Below, one piece after another: positions 33,753-45,762 of a DNA stretch of 64,000 nucleotides. The notes under the pieces are model-generated. The model was not told where the DNA came from and did not search any database. It was given only the letters and a program-made list of their open reading frames with translations. The stretch lies in NCBI GenBank assembly GCA_037501455.1, contig CM074860.1, positions 24,511,001-24,575,000 of the forward strand. Direction: 5' to 3'. A program made the translations under genes and the position numbers. This stretch comes from Lantana camara (taxonomy: Eukaryota > Streptophyta > Magnoliopsida > Lamiales > Verbenaceae). Positions within the stretch are counted from its first letter, which is position 1. Every line of letters starts with the position of its first letter.

Positions 33753-34774
33753 TCAGACACGTATTAATTTGATGTTCGGAACTTCAATAACGGAAACATA
33801 AACGCAAGCGCTTTCTACATCCATCATAGGTATGTGTGTCCCATCCACAATAGTGCAGAGTGGCTTCCCTGACTGTGATGGCGATGCCGTAACAGAACCC
33901 CTCTTTGGAATTGATCTATCCATCTGAGACTTTTTCCTCTTAGACCTTTCCTGAGATAGTAAAATTGAAGTAGCATTGGACCTTTGCATCACATTGGAGC
34001 CCTGTTCCGATCCCAAAACTGGATCCGGTTCAAAGCGAGGAATAGACCTCCTTGCATTGTCCGAATCCTCGACCTTCAATGCTTTAGTAGTAGCCTTGGC
34101 CCAGGTACTTGTGTTAGCAGCTTTCAAGGCATCCTGTATATCCGGCCTAAGTCCCTGCACGAACTGTGTCGCCTTGTGAAAGTCATCGTTCGCTATATTG
34201 GGAGCGTAGTGAGACAGTCTCTCGAACTCTGCAATGTACTCGCCAACAGATCTCCCTTCTTGCTTCAACTCAGTAAATTCCCTTAACCTAAGTGTGCGGG
34301 AAGCTGGTGGAATGAACTTATTTCTGAATTCCCGAACGAATACTTCCCAGGCAATAGCTTCCCCGACAGCTTCTAATACAATCTGAGTACTCTCCCACCA
34401 TGAATAAGCCTCGCCCTAGATCAGGGTAAGAGTGCAGCGGGCTTTTTCCTGAGTATCACACGGGATAAGCTGCCAAATTCTTTCTATTTCCTTTAACCAC
34501 ATCTCTGCCTGGATATCATCGCCCCTATAAACCTTGGGAGGTTGCTGATTCTTAATTCTCGTAGCATAGCGGAGATAGGGTTCTCCTGTGGTGCTAATGG
34601 CGCAGGTGGTACTAGAGGAACTCGTTCTTGAAGTCTCTGATCAACCAACCCGACCACTGCATTCTTGAAATCTTGTGGCTGAGCAGGAGGGGATGAAGGC
34701 GCATGGGAAGAATGATCATGATGATGTCTCCTATGTCCAGGAGAACGATGACGGCGAGATTTATTTCGAGGCAT
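33753..34774 (-). pseudogene. gag: TG gag, internal-1 copy, broken
   Basis: Starts MPRNKSRRHRSPG at 34774 like the intact copy at 62053. A one-base loss near 34553 shifts the frame, and a TAG at 34418-34416 stands where the intact copy has a tyrosine-region codon. The remainder (34268-33753) is open and nearly identical to internal-2. The retrotransposon gag core (WLKEIERIWQ, FIPPASR, LRLREFTELKQEGRSVGEYI) is recognisable across the breaks. Confidence 0.85.
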
Positions 34775-35066
34775 CCTGTAACCGAAACACTAGATATGCA
34801 TGTTGGATTAAGAAATGCTAATGAGCATAATTGAGTTCATAAGATGCCAGTATAACACATAATTCAAATAGTTCAAGATCAATTAATTAACAACTAACAA
34901 CAGAAATCAATGCAAGGCACAAGTTATCAAGTAATTTAATTAATACAAGTAAGTTCAAGTTGTTCCAAGTAAGGTGAAAGATTCACAAATTGCCAATTAA
35001 TCCTATGCCGTTCGACCTAGACTCACGAGACCCAACACGACACGAGAACCTCGGTTTTGCAACCGG

Positions 35067-35078
35067 GCTCTGATACCA
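35067..35078 (-). promoter_or_regulatory. TG primer-binding site, internal-1
   Basis: Minus strand TGGTATCAGAGC, an exact initiator tRNA-Met type site, 8 nt inside the LTR boundary. Confidence 0.85.
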
Positions 35079-35085
35079 CTTAAGA

Positions 35086-35891
35086 TGTAGCACCCCTACA
35101 CGTGGAGATGCCACACCCCTGCACTATAGGTCAATTCATATACGAAACGGGTAATCCGTACATGAACTAACCCATAGCGAACGGGTGACAAGGCAATCAA
35201 AAGAACACGCTAGCTAGGCGGGACTAGACCCTCAAATGACAATAAATCCAATACATGAACTCAAAAGCGGAAGCACAATAATATCGTGTCATCACATCAA
35301 TACATTATCATCTTCCAAATAATATTCACATATAAGTGTTCAAAACTATTAACATGATACTCCAATATGCTACTACATAAGAGGTAATGCCATGCTAGAC
35401 TCAGCTGGATGAATGACACGACACGACTCCCGCCTAACACGCCACGAACAAAACCTGAAAGGCGGAGGCGTCAGTCTGTGAAGACCGAGAGAGGGGCATA
35501 CATATATATGAACACAAGTAGCATGCAAGTTACAATTTCGGGTAAGGTTTTGTAACTAAAATAATATAAGTGCGAAAATAACATAGAACTCGCCCGAGAT
35601 TACAACTATCAAGTTTAACAGGATAATCATGTTTATTATAACCATCAGTGGCCCTGGCGAGAGGCGTGCACGATCTCCAACCAACCTCGACAATGAACAA
35701 GGATTACACTTTCATTTAATTAGGTTACCACACGAGTCATTACAGTGCACACGATCAATAACACGAAATTCTCCTTTCTCCAATGGTGGTGGGTTTGCAA
35801 GGCCCGAACCACCCACGATATCACGTTGCACGTCGGGAACATGACTCCCACGTACGGGACTCCTTTCTTCACCAAACCTCCTTGTGGATTC
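35086..35891 (-). repeat. TG LTR-2, left part up to the copia insertion
   Basis: Homologous to 30789-31594. The last five bases, GATTC (35887-35891), are the copia target-site duplication. Confidence 0.85.
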
Positions 35892-37037
35892 TGTTAGGAA
35901 TAGTGCCCTAGAAAGCCGATTGTATATCCGCTTTGTGCTTTTCCTTATTGTAATCACAGACAATCTTTGAATGAAATAACGAATTGAGGCAACACTTCTT
36001 TATATGCTCTTGTTTGGTATGCGTTTACTTTAGCTGTGCATGTATGAGAACTCCCCTAATCCTGATGACTTTAGGACTCTACCATTTAGGTGAAATGGTT
36101 CATGAAACGAGCCCTATATCACATAAGTCATGATTAGTAAAATACTCCAAGCCGATGAGTCCTACAGACAGTGGGAGTGTCAACCTGACTCCTCTAAGGC
36201 TTGCTTGTGGGATCACGCCCTTAAGAAGGACCACCTTGTTTCATGGAGGTGGAAAGTGTATAGTTGATACGTGCGTGATACATGAGGGTGCTTGCTTTAA
36301 TAAGTAAGTTCACTGAGGTGCCCCGTGTGAGAACATTCCTAAATGGGAAAGGAAGTTTCTATTTCAGGAAATGGAAACTTCCAGATTAGGAAATATCTCA
36401 CGAGTCATTGATGTGATTAATTGATCCTTAGACTTGAGGTTCCATGTTACTTTATGAGTTAACTCTGTAGTCTTTGGTACAAGCTTTAAAGGGTGTCGCC
36501 TTAGACAACTGATTCAAGGCTTATGCTGGGGCTGCACAAGTGATTCATGAAAGTAAATGAGAATCAAGAAAGGACCTACACTTGCATATGCAAGGTGATC
36601 TCTTATTGTGTAAGTCATTCATATGCCATATGGAGTCCTTGGCCAAGGCAGTAGATCAAGACATCAAGAAAAGGGTTTCTTGGATTGAGATCAAATGGAT
36701 ATGAAATGCACTTAGCTTTAAGACCGGATTATTAGGGTTCTGATTATTCCCTTGCCCTAGATCTTGGTTGAGTGATAGTAAGTAGGAGGATTGTATCTCA
36801 CATGAATCAATGACTTAAAGGTTCTGTCGAATCTGAACATTCCAATTCAGCTAGGGGTTAAACACCTGTTGCTAGACTATGGTCGTTTAATCTGTGGACT
36901 GATTAATTAATTAGTGAATTAATTAATTAGGGTCACTGCTAATTGAATTGAGAACCTAGAGGGTCACACACAACAACTTGGTTACATGAGTTGAGGCTTG
37001 AAAATGATTAAACGAGTTAATCGGGCCAAGAGGGTTC

Positions 37038-37110
37038 CACACGTGTGAAGTCACACGTGTGGCTCACGTGAGTGACACGTGTCACTGTGACACGTGTCAC
37101 ACACGTGTGT
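37038..37110 (+). promoter_or_regulatory. Cluster of six CACGTG G-boxes in copia LTR
   Basis: Six CACGTG cores within about 73 bp, most in longer palindromes such as CACACGTGTG and GACACGTGTC, placed about 340 bp upstream of the TATA box. CACGTG is the classic target of plant bZIP and bHLH factors; ACGTGTC is an ABA-response core. It is followed by an AT microsatellite. The second copy is at 45628-45700. Confidence 0.75.
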
Positions 37111-37446
37111 ATATATATATATATATTATATGTTAAATAATTAATTAGTTAATTATTTAATAGACTTTGGTTTAATTTTGAATTAAAAAGAAAGTCTAAT
37201 TTTGGAGAAAATAATCTAGTTAATTAATTACGAATTAATTAATTAGATAAAAAATAAGTTATTTATTTTATAATAAATAAAGTATAAAATTATCCAAAAA
37301 TAGTTTGGATATTTTTAGCTCTCTTAAAAGTTGACTTGAATTAGAATTCAAAGTCAAAGTTGGAAAATACTTGATGATCAAGTAATAGGAGAGAGGGACC
37401 AAAATCCTAGCCCATATAGGTCTAGGAATTTCGGCACCCCCCTCCC

Positions 37447-37454
37447 TATAAATA
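37447..37454 (+). promoter_or_regulatory. TATA box of copia LTR (solo copy)
   Basis: TATAAATA in the context CCCTATAAATAGGGG. The second copy is at 58449-58456 in the interrupted 3' LTR. Confidence 0.7.
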
Positions 37455-37838
37455 GGGGAGCTCGAGCTCCTTATGGAGCTAATTGACAATTCTTGGTTCA
37501 TGTGTTGAACACCTTCCTTTCTCCAAGATTAAATTAAACCCTAGGTTAAGCCTAAACACTAACTAGAGAACTAGCATCCTTACTAGTTAGATTGTGATCA
37601 AGTTGGTGGACTTTCTCTAGAGACTTCAAGTTAGAAGTTTGAAGATTCGAGCTTTACCAAGGAGAGGGGATCAAGCCGCGAGAAGAGCGTTCTTGGGTGG
37701 CTTGAAACGCTTCAAGAAAGAATAAAAGAAAAGTAAGTTTTCTTTCTTTACGAATTTGGTTACACGATTGCGAGTTCACGGTCCTTTTGCTGGGAAAATT
37801 TTTAAATTCCGCTGCTTTCTGATTCGTGTTTTCCAACA

Positions 37839-38783
37839 GATTCAGGGGGCATCCCCACGGTTTGAGAGAGGTGTGTGAGTTACCCGTCAGCCCTCTGCTT
37901 TCCCGGTTGGCTCAAACACTCACCCTCGGGCCCATAATACACGATACACGATAATTCGCCAAACACGATCACGGTTCAATCACGATAACACGGTACATAG
38001 CTTGCTTGTAACACGATACACGACTTGTTTTTAGGAACATAACTTTCTTTCAATGAACACGGTTTACTTTTAAAGAACATGACTTGAGAGTTTAGAAACA
38101 CTTGTAAATATATATTTATACCATTTGGTCCAAAAGTCACATAAGGTTATACGGGTTCTAAGTAACTAGCAATTAAACCTCACCTTTACCAATAGAATGC
38201 AAGTCGAGACACGGCCTACGGCCCCTACTCCACGTCACGAGAAGATGATCTGTGCAAGGGATACATGTATACATGAGACTTGACCCTAAATGGACCAAAT
38301 ATGATGAAAGGCGAAAATGCAACGAGATGACATGCAATGTACAATGTAGCATGAAAACATCTTGTTTTATCATGTAATTACTCATATAATAGCAATTTGG
38401 GATCAAAGAATGCATTGGATCACGGTACTAAAATTCCAATTTTATACATAATGTTTTGTTCTGCCAGACGACGGGGAACGGCCGTTCCGGCTCCCCTTTG
38501 AAAATGGGAACGGTCGTTCCCGGCCTTCCAAAAGCGTGCCAACGATTTTCATTTTTAAAGTGCGCTGAAGTTGGGAACGGCCCTTCCGGTACGCAGGCCA
38601 AAATGGGAACGGCCATTCCCAGGCTCGGCCCCTTAGTTTATTTGAAAGAGTGGGAACGACCGTTCCCACAATGCCTTGAGGCAGGAATGGCCGTTCCCAG
38701 TTCCTGCAACTGAAAAACAGAGCAGAAATAGGGGATAGCTACGGGGAAACATTAACAAAGCAACAAAGATCAAGTTTGATCCT
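37839..38783 (-). repeat. Duplicated flank: TG LTR-2 segment between solo LTR and copia interior
   Basis: Starts with GATTC and continues as TG LTR sequence almost identical to 58841-59784, including the palindrome array, then joins copia internal sequence at GATCC/TACGGG. In the uninterrupted LTR (32495) the sequence runs on as GATCCCACAAATT. The junction is therefore a rearrangement breakpoint, not an element end. Confidence 0.85.
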
Positions 38784-40545
38784 ACGGGAAAACGCCTAGC
38801 GCGCGACGCTGCGCGGCGAGCCTGTGCTCGTTCCGGGCGATTCCGGGCACGGTTTTGGCGTTTTCGTGTTTTCGTGTTTTCGGTCCTTGAAATCCCGATT
38901 TAATTTTTCTGAAAAATTTTATTTATTAAATTTGAATTATTTTTGAAATAATTGTTTAAATTGGGATTTTGAAAATTTAAGCGATTTAAATTTAAAAAAA
39001 AAAAATTACAATCTTTATTTTCTGAAAATATTGAAAGAATAAAATTATTAATTTTCAGAAATTAATTGGAATTTTATTAGTTTATTGTTTTTCGAGTTTT
39101 ATAGAAAAGGCTCTTGAACAAGAATTGCATCTAAGTCGTGTTTTAAGTCATTAGGACTTGAAACGAGAATTTTAATTTATTGGCTAAATTTAAATTCTCG
39201 CAAAAGCATGTTAGGTGATCATGGGTTTAGATCTATGTATGGTTTTAATTTATGCACATGGATGGTTTAAATTGGGGTTGGAGCCCTATAGTTGCGTTTT
39301 TCAATTGAGGTTGGAGCCTCACTTATGTGCGTACTGTTATGTGATTTATTATGTGGCTTTCCATATTACTGTTTTTGAGGCCGGGGTATGCCCCGTGCAA
39401 TTGTCTAAGGCCAATATGAAGATTGAGTCTTATTACTTTATGTCTTTTTCTTTTTATTGTAATTTGAGAGTAGAGATAGGTGGTGAGGTTTTATTTTCAT
39501 TTTGGAGACAATGCACCCATGGAGTAAGATGGACCACATTCAAGTAACAAGGAGGCCATAAGTGAAGACCCCTCAAAATGTTAGGGAGGGGAATCTCAAT
39601 TGTTAAATGTAATAGAAATAGGGCTCGTATTTTGTTACCGCTTTCCCTTATGTGATTTAAACTGTTTATGTGGCATGTATGTTAGAACTTGTGATTGTGG
39701 AGTGGCTCCCACATATCACGCATAAGATAGGTAGAACCCATGATCATTAGATGTTAGTATCAAGCTAGGACATGTTATCTGTTTATGTGCTTGTTTGAAA
39801 TGCATTTAAGTGTACTTGCATTAATCAAGACTAATAAAATTGGATAACATATATGTTGGTGAGGTCGAACCGGACAACTCTCCGGTTGATTCGAAAATTC
39901 CCATTAAATATTAAGCTAATTTCGAACAAATAGGTGTTTAAATTCGAGATGCAAATTTTGAATTAAATTCCTAGCATTCCATCAATAGGTTTTAAGTTTA
40001 GTAAGTAAAGCTAGTTATTGTCCGCGAGTCGTGGGATAGCTAGTGGAGCTCATTAGTTCTTAGTTACCTAATTGATCATTTTAAATGATCAATATTTCGT
40101 GGTCAATTTTAGCAAGGGCGATGTCCGCGAGTCGTGGGTCGTTCGAACTAAGTTTTGGTCATGATCTTATGATTGATGGGTCTAGCTTAACGCCTAAGTA
40201 AATATGGATGTCGCACGAGTCGTGGGTCCATATTGAAAGATAGGTGATGCAAAAACATTTACTAAGAGTTCTAAAGGTGTTACAATTGGTAAGTTGTACC
40301 TACCTAGGGTTCTTACTTAGAATGTCCGTGAGTCGTGGGTTCGAGGTATAATGCCTAGGATCTTAGTACCCGTTGGGAAACGTGTTCCTCTTAGATCTTT
40401 GGGAATTCTAGATCTTTGAAAAACAGTGGGAGCTACATTAGATTAAAGACCTTATCTTTTGTATATCGTTATAATTCAGCATGCTCACTAGTTCTCTGTT
40501 TTACCATTTAGGTCGTAGATTCTGTGATTCTCTACGTGTTTTGAA
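38784..40545 (+). other. Copia 5' leader, non-coding, with four structured repeats
   Basis: About 1.76 kb before gag. GC-rich for the first 90 bp, then A/T-rich. The stretch 40011-40348 carries four copies of a TGTCCGYGAGTCGTGGG-like motif, each in its own stem-loop. The frame at 39215-39547 is not recognisable. Confidence 0.7.
40011..40348 (+). ncRNA. Four tandem stem-loops in copia leader (candidate cis RNA element)
   Basis: Apical cores CCGCG-AGT-CGTGG at 40022-40034 and 40025+100 (40125-40137), a variant at 40212-40225 and CCGTG-AGT-CGTGG at 40326-40338. Each is preceded by a GT bulge and closed by an outer stem: 40011-40019 with 40035-40043, 40116-40122 with 40138-40144, 40201-40209 with 40226-40234, and 40316-40323 with 40339-40346. 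The outer stems differ in sequence but pair, allowing G-U. It lies 200-540 nt upstream of the gag start. Role unknown. Confidence 0.65.
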
Positions 40546-43500
40546 ATGGCAACCAAAAACCCTCTTGTATCGATCCTCGAGTCAAACAAGTTGACTGGTC
40601 CCAACTATTCTGATTGGCTGAGGAATCTAAAAATCATTTCAGATTCTGAGAAGAGAACTTATGTTCTCTTCGAAGGGGAGCCCAGTCCCGAAGGGGAGGC
40701 TCCCACTCGGGCCGAGCGGGACGCGGTTCAGAAGTGGAAGGATGATAATCTCCAAGCCCGTTGCCTTATGTTGGCTAACATGTCTCCGGACTTGCAAAGA
40801 CAACATGAGGCCATGGAATTTGCTTGGGAGATTTACGACCACTTAGAGCAACTTTACCGCCCTCATGAACGTGTTACAAGGTATAACACATCAAAGGAAT
40901 TGTTCCACTTGAGAATGAGGGAAGGTTCAAGTGTCCATGAATATGGACTCAAGTTTCTTGCCCTTACTGAGAAACTTGCTTCCATGGACATGCCACTGAA
41001 AGATGAGCTTTCAGTGGATTTGTTGCTAGCTTCGCTCCCACCATCATTCAACCCATTTGTCCTTAACTTCAACATGAATCATGCTGGTGCTACTGTAGCT
41101 GAGTTGATTAGTCAGTTTGTGACTGCTGAAAGCACGATCAAGAAGGACAATAAGGTTTTGATGGTGAATGCTCCATCTTCCTCTTCTGGGCCTTCTAAAG
41201 GTAAGGGCAAGAAAGCCCAAAGGAAGAAGAAGAAACCCCTTAGGCCCACTGGTGGCATTTCGAAGGGGAAGGCCCAACAGAGGAAGCGTGATCAGAAAGA
41301 GGATGTTTGCTTCCATTGTGGCAAAGCGGGACATTGGAGGAGAAACTGCCCAGAGTACAAGGCTACTCTAAAGAAAGGTATCTTTCTCGTTGAAGTAAAT
41401 CTTTCTATTAATTCTAGTTCTTGGGTACTTGATACCGGTTGTGGAACTCATATCTGTAATGATGTACAGATGCTAAGTGAGGTCCAACAACTCAAAGAAG
41501 GAAAATGTGTCTTGAAGATCGGCGATGGCTCAAACGTTGAAGCTCGAGCTTTAGGCACAATTAGATTAGATTTAGGTAGTTTTGAGTTAGTATTAAACAA
41601 AGTCCTTTATGTACCGAGCATTATTCGTAATATAATTTCAGTTCCAATATTAGATTGTGACGGTTATGAAACTTATATTAAGAATGGTAAATATTTTATC
41701 AAACGGAACAACTCTTCCGTTCACATCGGTACTCTAAGTAATGGACTTTACCTAACTCAAAATATCAATATTATGAATATACAACGAGAAACAAAGCGTA
41801 AGAGAGATGACAAAGTTTCAGCTCCCTTATGGCACGCTAGATTAGGACACATTTCCAAGAACAGAATTAGCAAAATAAACACTTTAGGATCATTCTCTGA
41901 AAATGATCTCAAAGAGTTAACTTCTTGCGAATCCTGTCTCAAAGGAAAAATGTCCAAAGTCCCTTTTAAAGGAACTGTGGAACGTGCCACTGAGGTTTTG
42001 GATTTGATCCATACTGATGTTTGTGGACCGCTTAGTGTAAGCACTAGAAACAATCATCAGTACTTCATAACCTTTACTGATGACCTTAGTCGGTATGGTT
42101 ATGTATACTTAATGAAGTATAAATCTGAAGCTTTTGAGAAATTCTTAGAATTTCAAAAGGAGGTTGAGAACCAAACTAGTCACAAGATCAAAGCACTTCG
42201 ATCTGATCGAGGAGGCGAGTATCTTAGTGAAGAATTCCTTAATCATCTCAAAGATAATGGGATTATCTCTCAGTGGACTCCTCCGGGAACTCCTCAGCTT
42301 AATGGAGTTTCTGAGAGAAGGAATCGAACCTTGCTTGATATGGTTCGTTCCATGATGAGTTTCACTGACTTACCACCTTCTTTCTGGGGTTATGCCCTAG
42401 AAAGTGCATCAAAGATTCTGAATCTAGTTCCCTCTAAGTCAGTCCCCAAGACGCCCTATGAAATGTGGCATGGTAAAATCCCTAGTTATTCTTACTTAAG
42501 AATTTGGGGTTGTCCTGCTTACGTGAAGAGGACAGTGGGAGATAAGTTAGAATCTCGTTCTAACTTATGCTACTTTGTAGGTTATCCTAAGGAATCCATA
42601 GGATACTATTTCTATGATCAATCTGAGCAAAAGGTGTTTGTTTCCAGAAATGCCACTTTTCTTGAGGAACCGTTCCTTAAAAAAAAGAAAGGCAAGATCA
42701 TAGAATTAGAAGAAGTACAAAATGACCCCACATCACCCACTGAAGAAACGTCCCACTCTGATCAACTACAACCAATCACGAATTTCGATACACACGAAAA
42801 TCCTCCTCTAAGGCGTTCTGAACGCACTCCTAGACAGCCGGAGATATGGTATGGATTCTTCCATGAAATCTCTCAAAAGGATAATGATCCTTCAACATAT
42901 GAGGAGGCACTTTCAGATTCTGACTCTGAACAGTGGATAGAAGCCATGAAATCCGAAATGGATTCCATGAACTCCAACCAAGTTTGGACCTTGGTAGATT
43001 TGCCTCATGGGGTCAAACCCATAGGTTGCAAATGGATCTTTAAGAGAAAGCTTGGAGTTGATGGAAGCATTGCAGCCTACAAGGCAAGACTGGTTGCAAA
43101 AGGATTCACTCAAAGACCCGGCGTGGACTTTGACGAAACCTTTTCACCAGTTGCAATGCAAAAGTCCATTTGAATCATGCTTGCCATTGCTGCATATTAT
43201 GACTATGAGATATGGCAAATGGATGTGAAAACTGCCTTTCTCAATGGTGACATTGATAAAGACATTTATATGGAGCAACCCATAGGTTTCACATTCAGTG
43301 GGAGTGAGCAAAAGGTTTGCAAACTCCAAAGATCAATCTATGGATTGAAACAGACTTCTAGGAATTGGAACATTCGATTTGATGAATCGGTCAAAGCGTT
43401 TGGCTTCATCCAAATTTCGAATGAATCATGTGTGTATAGAAAGGAATTGGCGACCTCAGTGCAATTCTTAGTACTTTATGTTGATGACATCCTTCTTATT

Positions 43501-44466
43501 GGGAATTCGAAGGATGACATGAAAGTGACTAAGTTATGGTTATCGAACCAATTCGAGATGAAAGATCTTGGTGATGCGTCCTATATCCTTGGAATTAAAA
43601 TCTATAGAGATAGATCTAGAAGGTTAATAGGACTATCACAATCGATGTACATTGACAAAGTATTGAAGAGATTCAATATGGAGTCAGCAAAGGTTAAGAA
43701 CCTTCCTATGAGTGTAGGAACATGTCTTTCAAAGAAGATGTGTCCTAAGACTAACCTTGAGAAGGAGAGAATGACTCATACACCTTATGCGTCAGCAATA
43801 GGTAGCATAATGTATGCAATGTTATGTACTCGACCGGATGTGGCTTATGCACTTAGTGTAACAAGTCGTTTCCAATCTGACCCTGGAGATGGTCACTGGG
43901 CTGCCGTGAAGAATATTCTTAAGTACTTGAAAAGTACTAAAGATTTATTCTTAGTTTACGGAGGTCAGAAAGATCTTACTGTCAAAGGATACTGCGATGC
44001 AAGCTTTGCATCAGACTTAGATGATTTTAAGTCAATGTCAGGATACATTTTCTGCCTAAACGGTGGAGCAGTGAGTTGGAAGAGTTCCAAGCAAACTACC
44101 ACTGCAGATTCGACCACTGAGGCCGAATACTTAGCTACAAATGATGCAGCTAAGGAAGGTGTTTGGATTAGAAACTTCATTCAAGAGTTGAATGTTGTTC
44201 CTAGCATGAAAGACCCCATTACTGTGTTTTGTGACAACACTGGGGCGATTGCTCAAGCAAGAGAACCAAGATCTCACCAACGGACCAAGCACATTATGAG
44301 GAAGTATCACCTAATCCGTGATATTATCCAAAGAGGAGATGTGCAAATTGAGAGGGTCATATCAGCAGAGAACGTGGCAGATCCACTTACTAAACCCCTT
44401 ACTCGAGAAGCTTTCCAAAGTCATCTTCAGAAGATGGGACTTAGAGTAGCTTTAGAATGGCTTTGA
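40546..44466 (+). pseudogene. gag-pol: Copia gag-pol polyprotein, one internal TGA
   Basis: 875 codons, TGA at 43171-43173, then 429 codons in the same frame. Domains in order: gag (about 1-240), zinc knuckle CFHCGKAGHWRRNC (255-268), protease with LDTG (about 295-298), pre-integrase LWHARLGH, integrase (HTDVCGPL, SDRGGEY, NGVSERRNR), reverse transcriptase (WIFKRKLGVDG, then WQMDVKTAFLNG, YVDDILLIGN), RNase H (YCDASFASD, DSTTEAEYLA, FCDNTGAIA). The stop lies where copia proteins have an arginine after KSI and fits CGA to TGA by deamination. No other break is visible. Within Ty1/copia the lineage is not certain. All catalytic motifs look intact, so inactivation is recent. Confidence 0.9.
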
Positions 44467-44470
44467 CGGG

Positions 44471-44482
44471 CAAGTGGGAGAT
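44471..44482 (+). promoter_or_regulatory. Copia polypurine tract
   Basis: CAAGTGGGAGAT directly before the TGTTAGGA start of the 3' LTR, the usual form in plant copia elements. Confidence 0.85.
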
Positions 44483-45762
44483 TGTTAGGAACAGTTCCCT
44501 AGAAAGCCGATTGTATATCCGCTTTGTGCTTTTCCTTATTGTAATCACAGACAATCTTTGAATGAAATAACGAATTGAGGCAACACTTCTTTATATGCTC
44601 TTGTTTGGTATGCGTTTACTTTAGCTGTGCATGTATGAGAACTCCCCTAATCCTGATGACTTTAGGACTCTACCATTTAGGTGAAATGGTTCATGAAACG
44701 AGCCCTATATCACATAAGTCATGATTAGTAAAATACTCCAAGCCGATGAGTCCTACAGACAGTGGGAGTGTCAACCTGACTCCTCTAAGGCTTGCTTGTG
44801 GGATCACGCCCTTAAGAAGGACCACCTTGTTTCATGGAGGTGGAAAGTGTATAGTTGATACGTGCGTGATACATGAGGGTGCTTGCTTTAATAAGTAAGT
44901 TCACTGAGGTGCCCCGTGTGAGAACATTCCTAAATGGGAAAGGAAGTTTCTATTTCAGGAAATGGAAACTTCCAGATTAGGAAATATCTCACGAGTCATT
45001 GATGTGATTAATTGATCCTTAGACTTGAGGTTCCATGTTACTTTATGAGTTAACTCTGTAGTCTTTGGTACAAGCTTTAAAGGGTGTCGCCTTAGACAAC
45101 TGATTCAAGGCTTATGCTGGGGCTGCACAAGTGATTCATGAAAGTAAATGAGAATCAAGAAAGGACCTACACTTGCATATGCAAGGTGATCTCTTATTGT
45201 GTAAGTCATTCATATGCCATATGGAGTCCTTGGCCAAGGCAGTAGATCAAGACATCAAGAAAAGGGTTTCTTGGATTGAGATCAAATGGATATGAAATGC
45301 ACTTAGCTTTAAGACCGGATTATTAGGGTTCTGATTATTCCCTTGCCCTAGATCTTGGTTGAGAGATAGTAAGTAGGAGGATTGTATCTCACATGAATCA
45401 ATGACTTAAAGGTTCTGTCGAATCCGAACATTCCAATTCAGCTAGGGGTTAAACACCTGTTGCTAGACTATGGTCGTTTAATCTGTGGACAGATTAATTA
45501 ATTAGTGAATTAATTAATTAGGGTCACTGCTAATTGAATTGAGAACCTAGAGGGTCACACACAACAACTTGGTTACATGAGTTGAGGCTTGAAAATGATT
45601 AAACGAGTTAATCGGGCCAAGAGGGTTCCACACGTGTGAAGTCACACGTGTGGCTCACGTGAGTGACACGTGTCACTGTGACACGTGTCACACACGTGTG
45701 TATATATATATATATTATATATATGTTAAATAATTAATTAGTTAATTATTTAATAGACTTTG
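44483..45762 (+). repeat. Copia 3' LTR, left part
   Basis: Nearly identical to 35892-37170 of the solo LTR, including the G-box cluster at 45628-45700. It stops at GACTTTG where Tat-B begins. Confidence 0.9.

Larger units (their letters stand above)
35892..37838 (+). mobile_element. Solo LTR of the copia element (1947 bp)
   Basis: TGTTAGGAAT ... TTTTCCAACA flanked by GATTC on both sides (35887-35891 and 37839-37843), so it is a complete solo LTR in a clean insertion site of the TG LTR. It is nearly identical to the 3' LTR of the copia element at 44483-45762 plus 58173-58840. Contains the G-box cluster and a TATA box. A solo LTR normally results from recombination between the two LTRs of one element. 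Confidence 0.9.

Noticed and set aside
36140..36190. CGATGAGTCC in the copia LTR as a hammerhead ribozyme core
   Set aside because: The CTGATGA and GAAA core elements are not both present, and no third stem can be placed.
39215..39547. 110-codon frame in the copia leader as an extra gene
   Set aside because: No recognisable domain and no start context; it lies in a leader whose clear signal is the stem-loop series further downstream.
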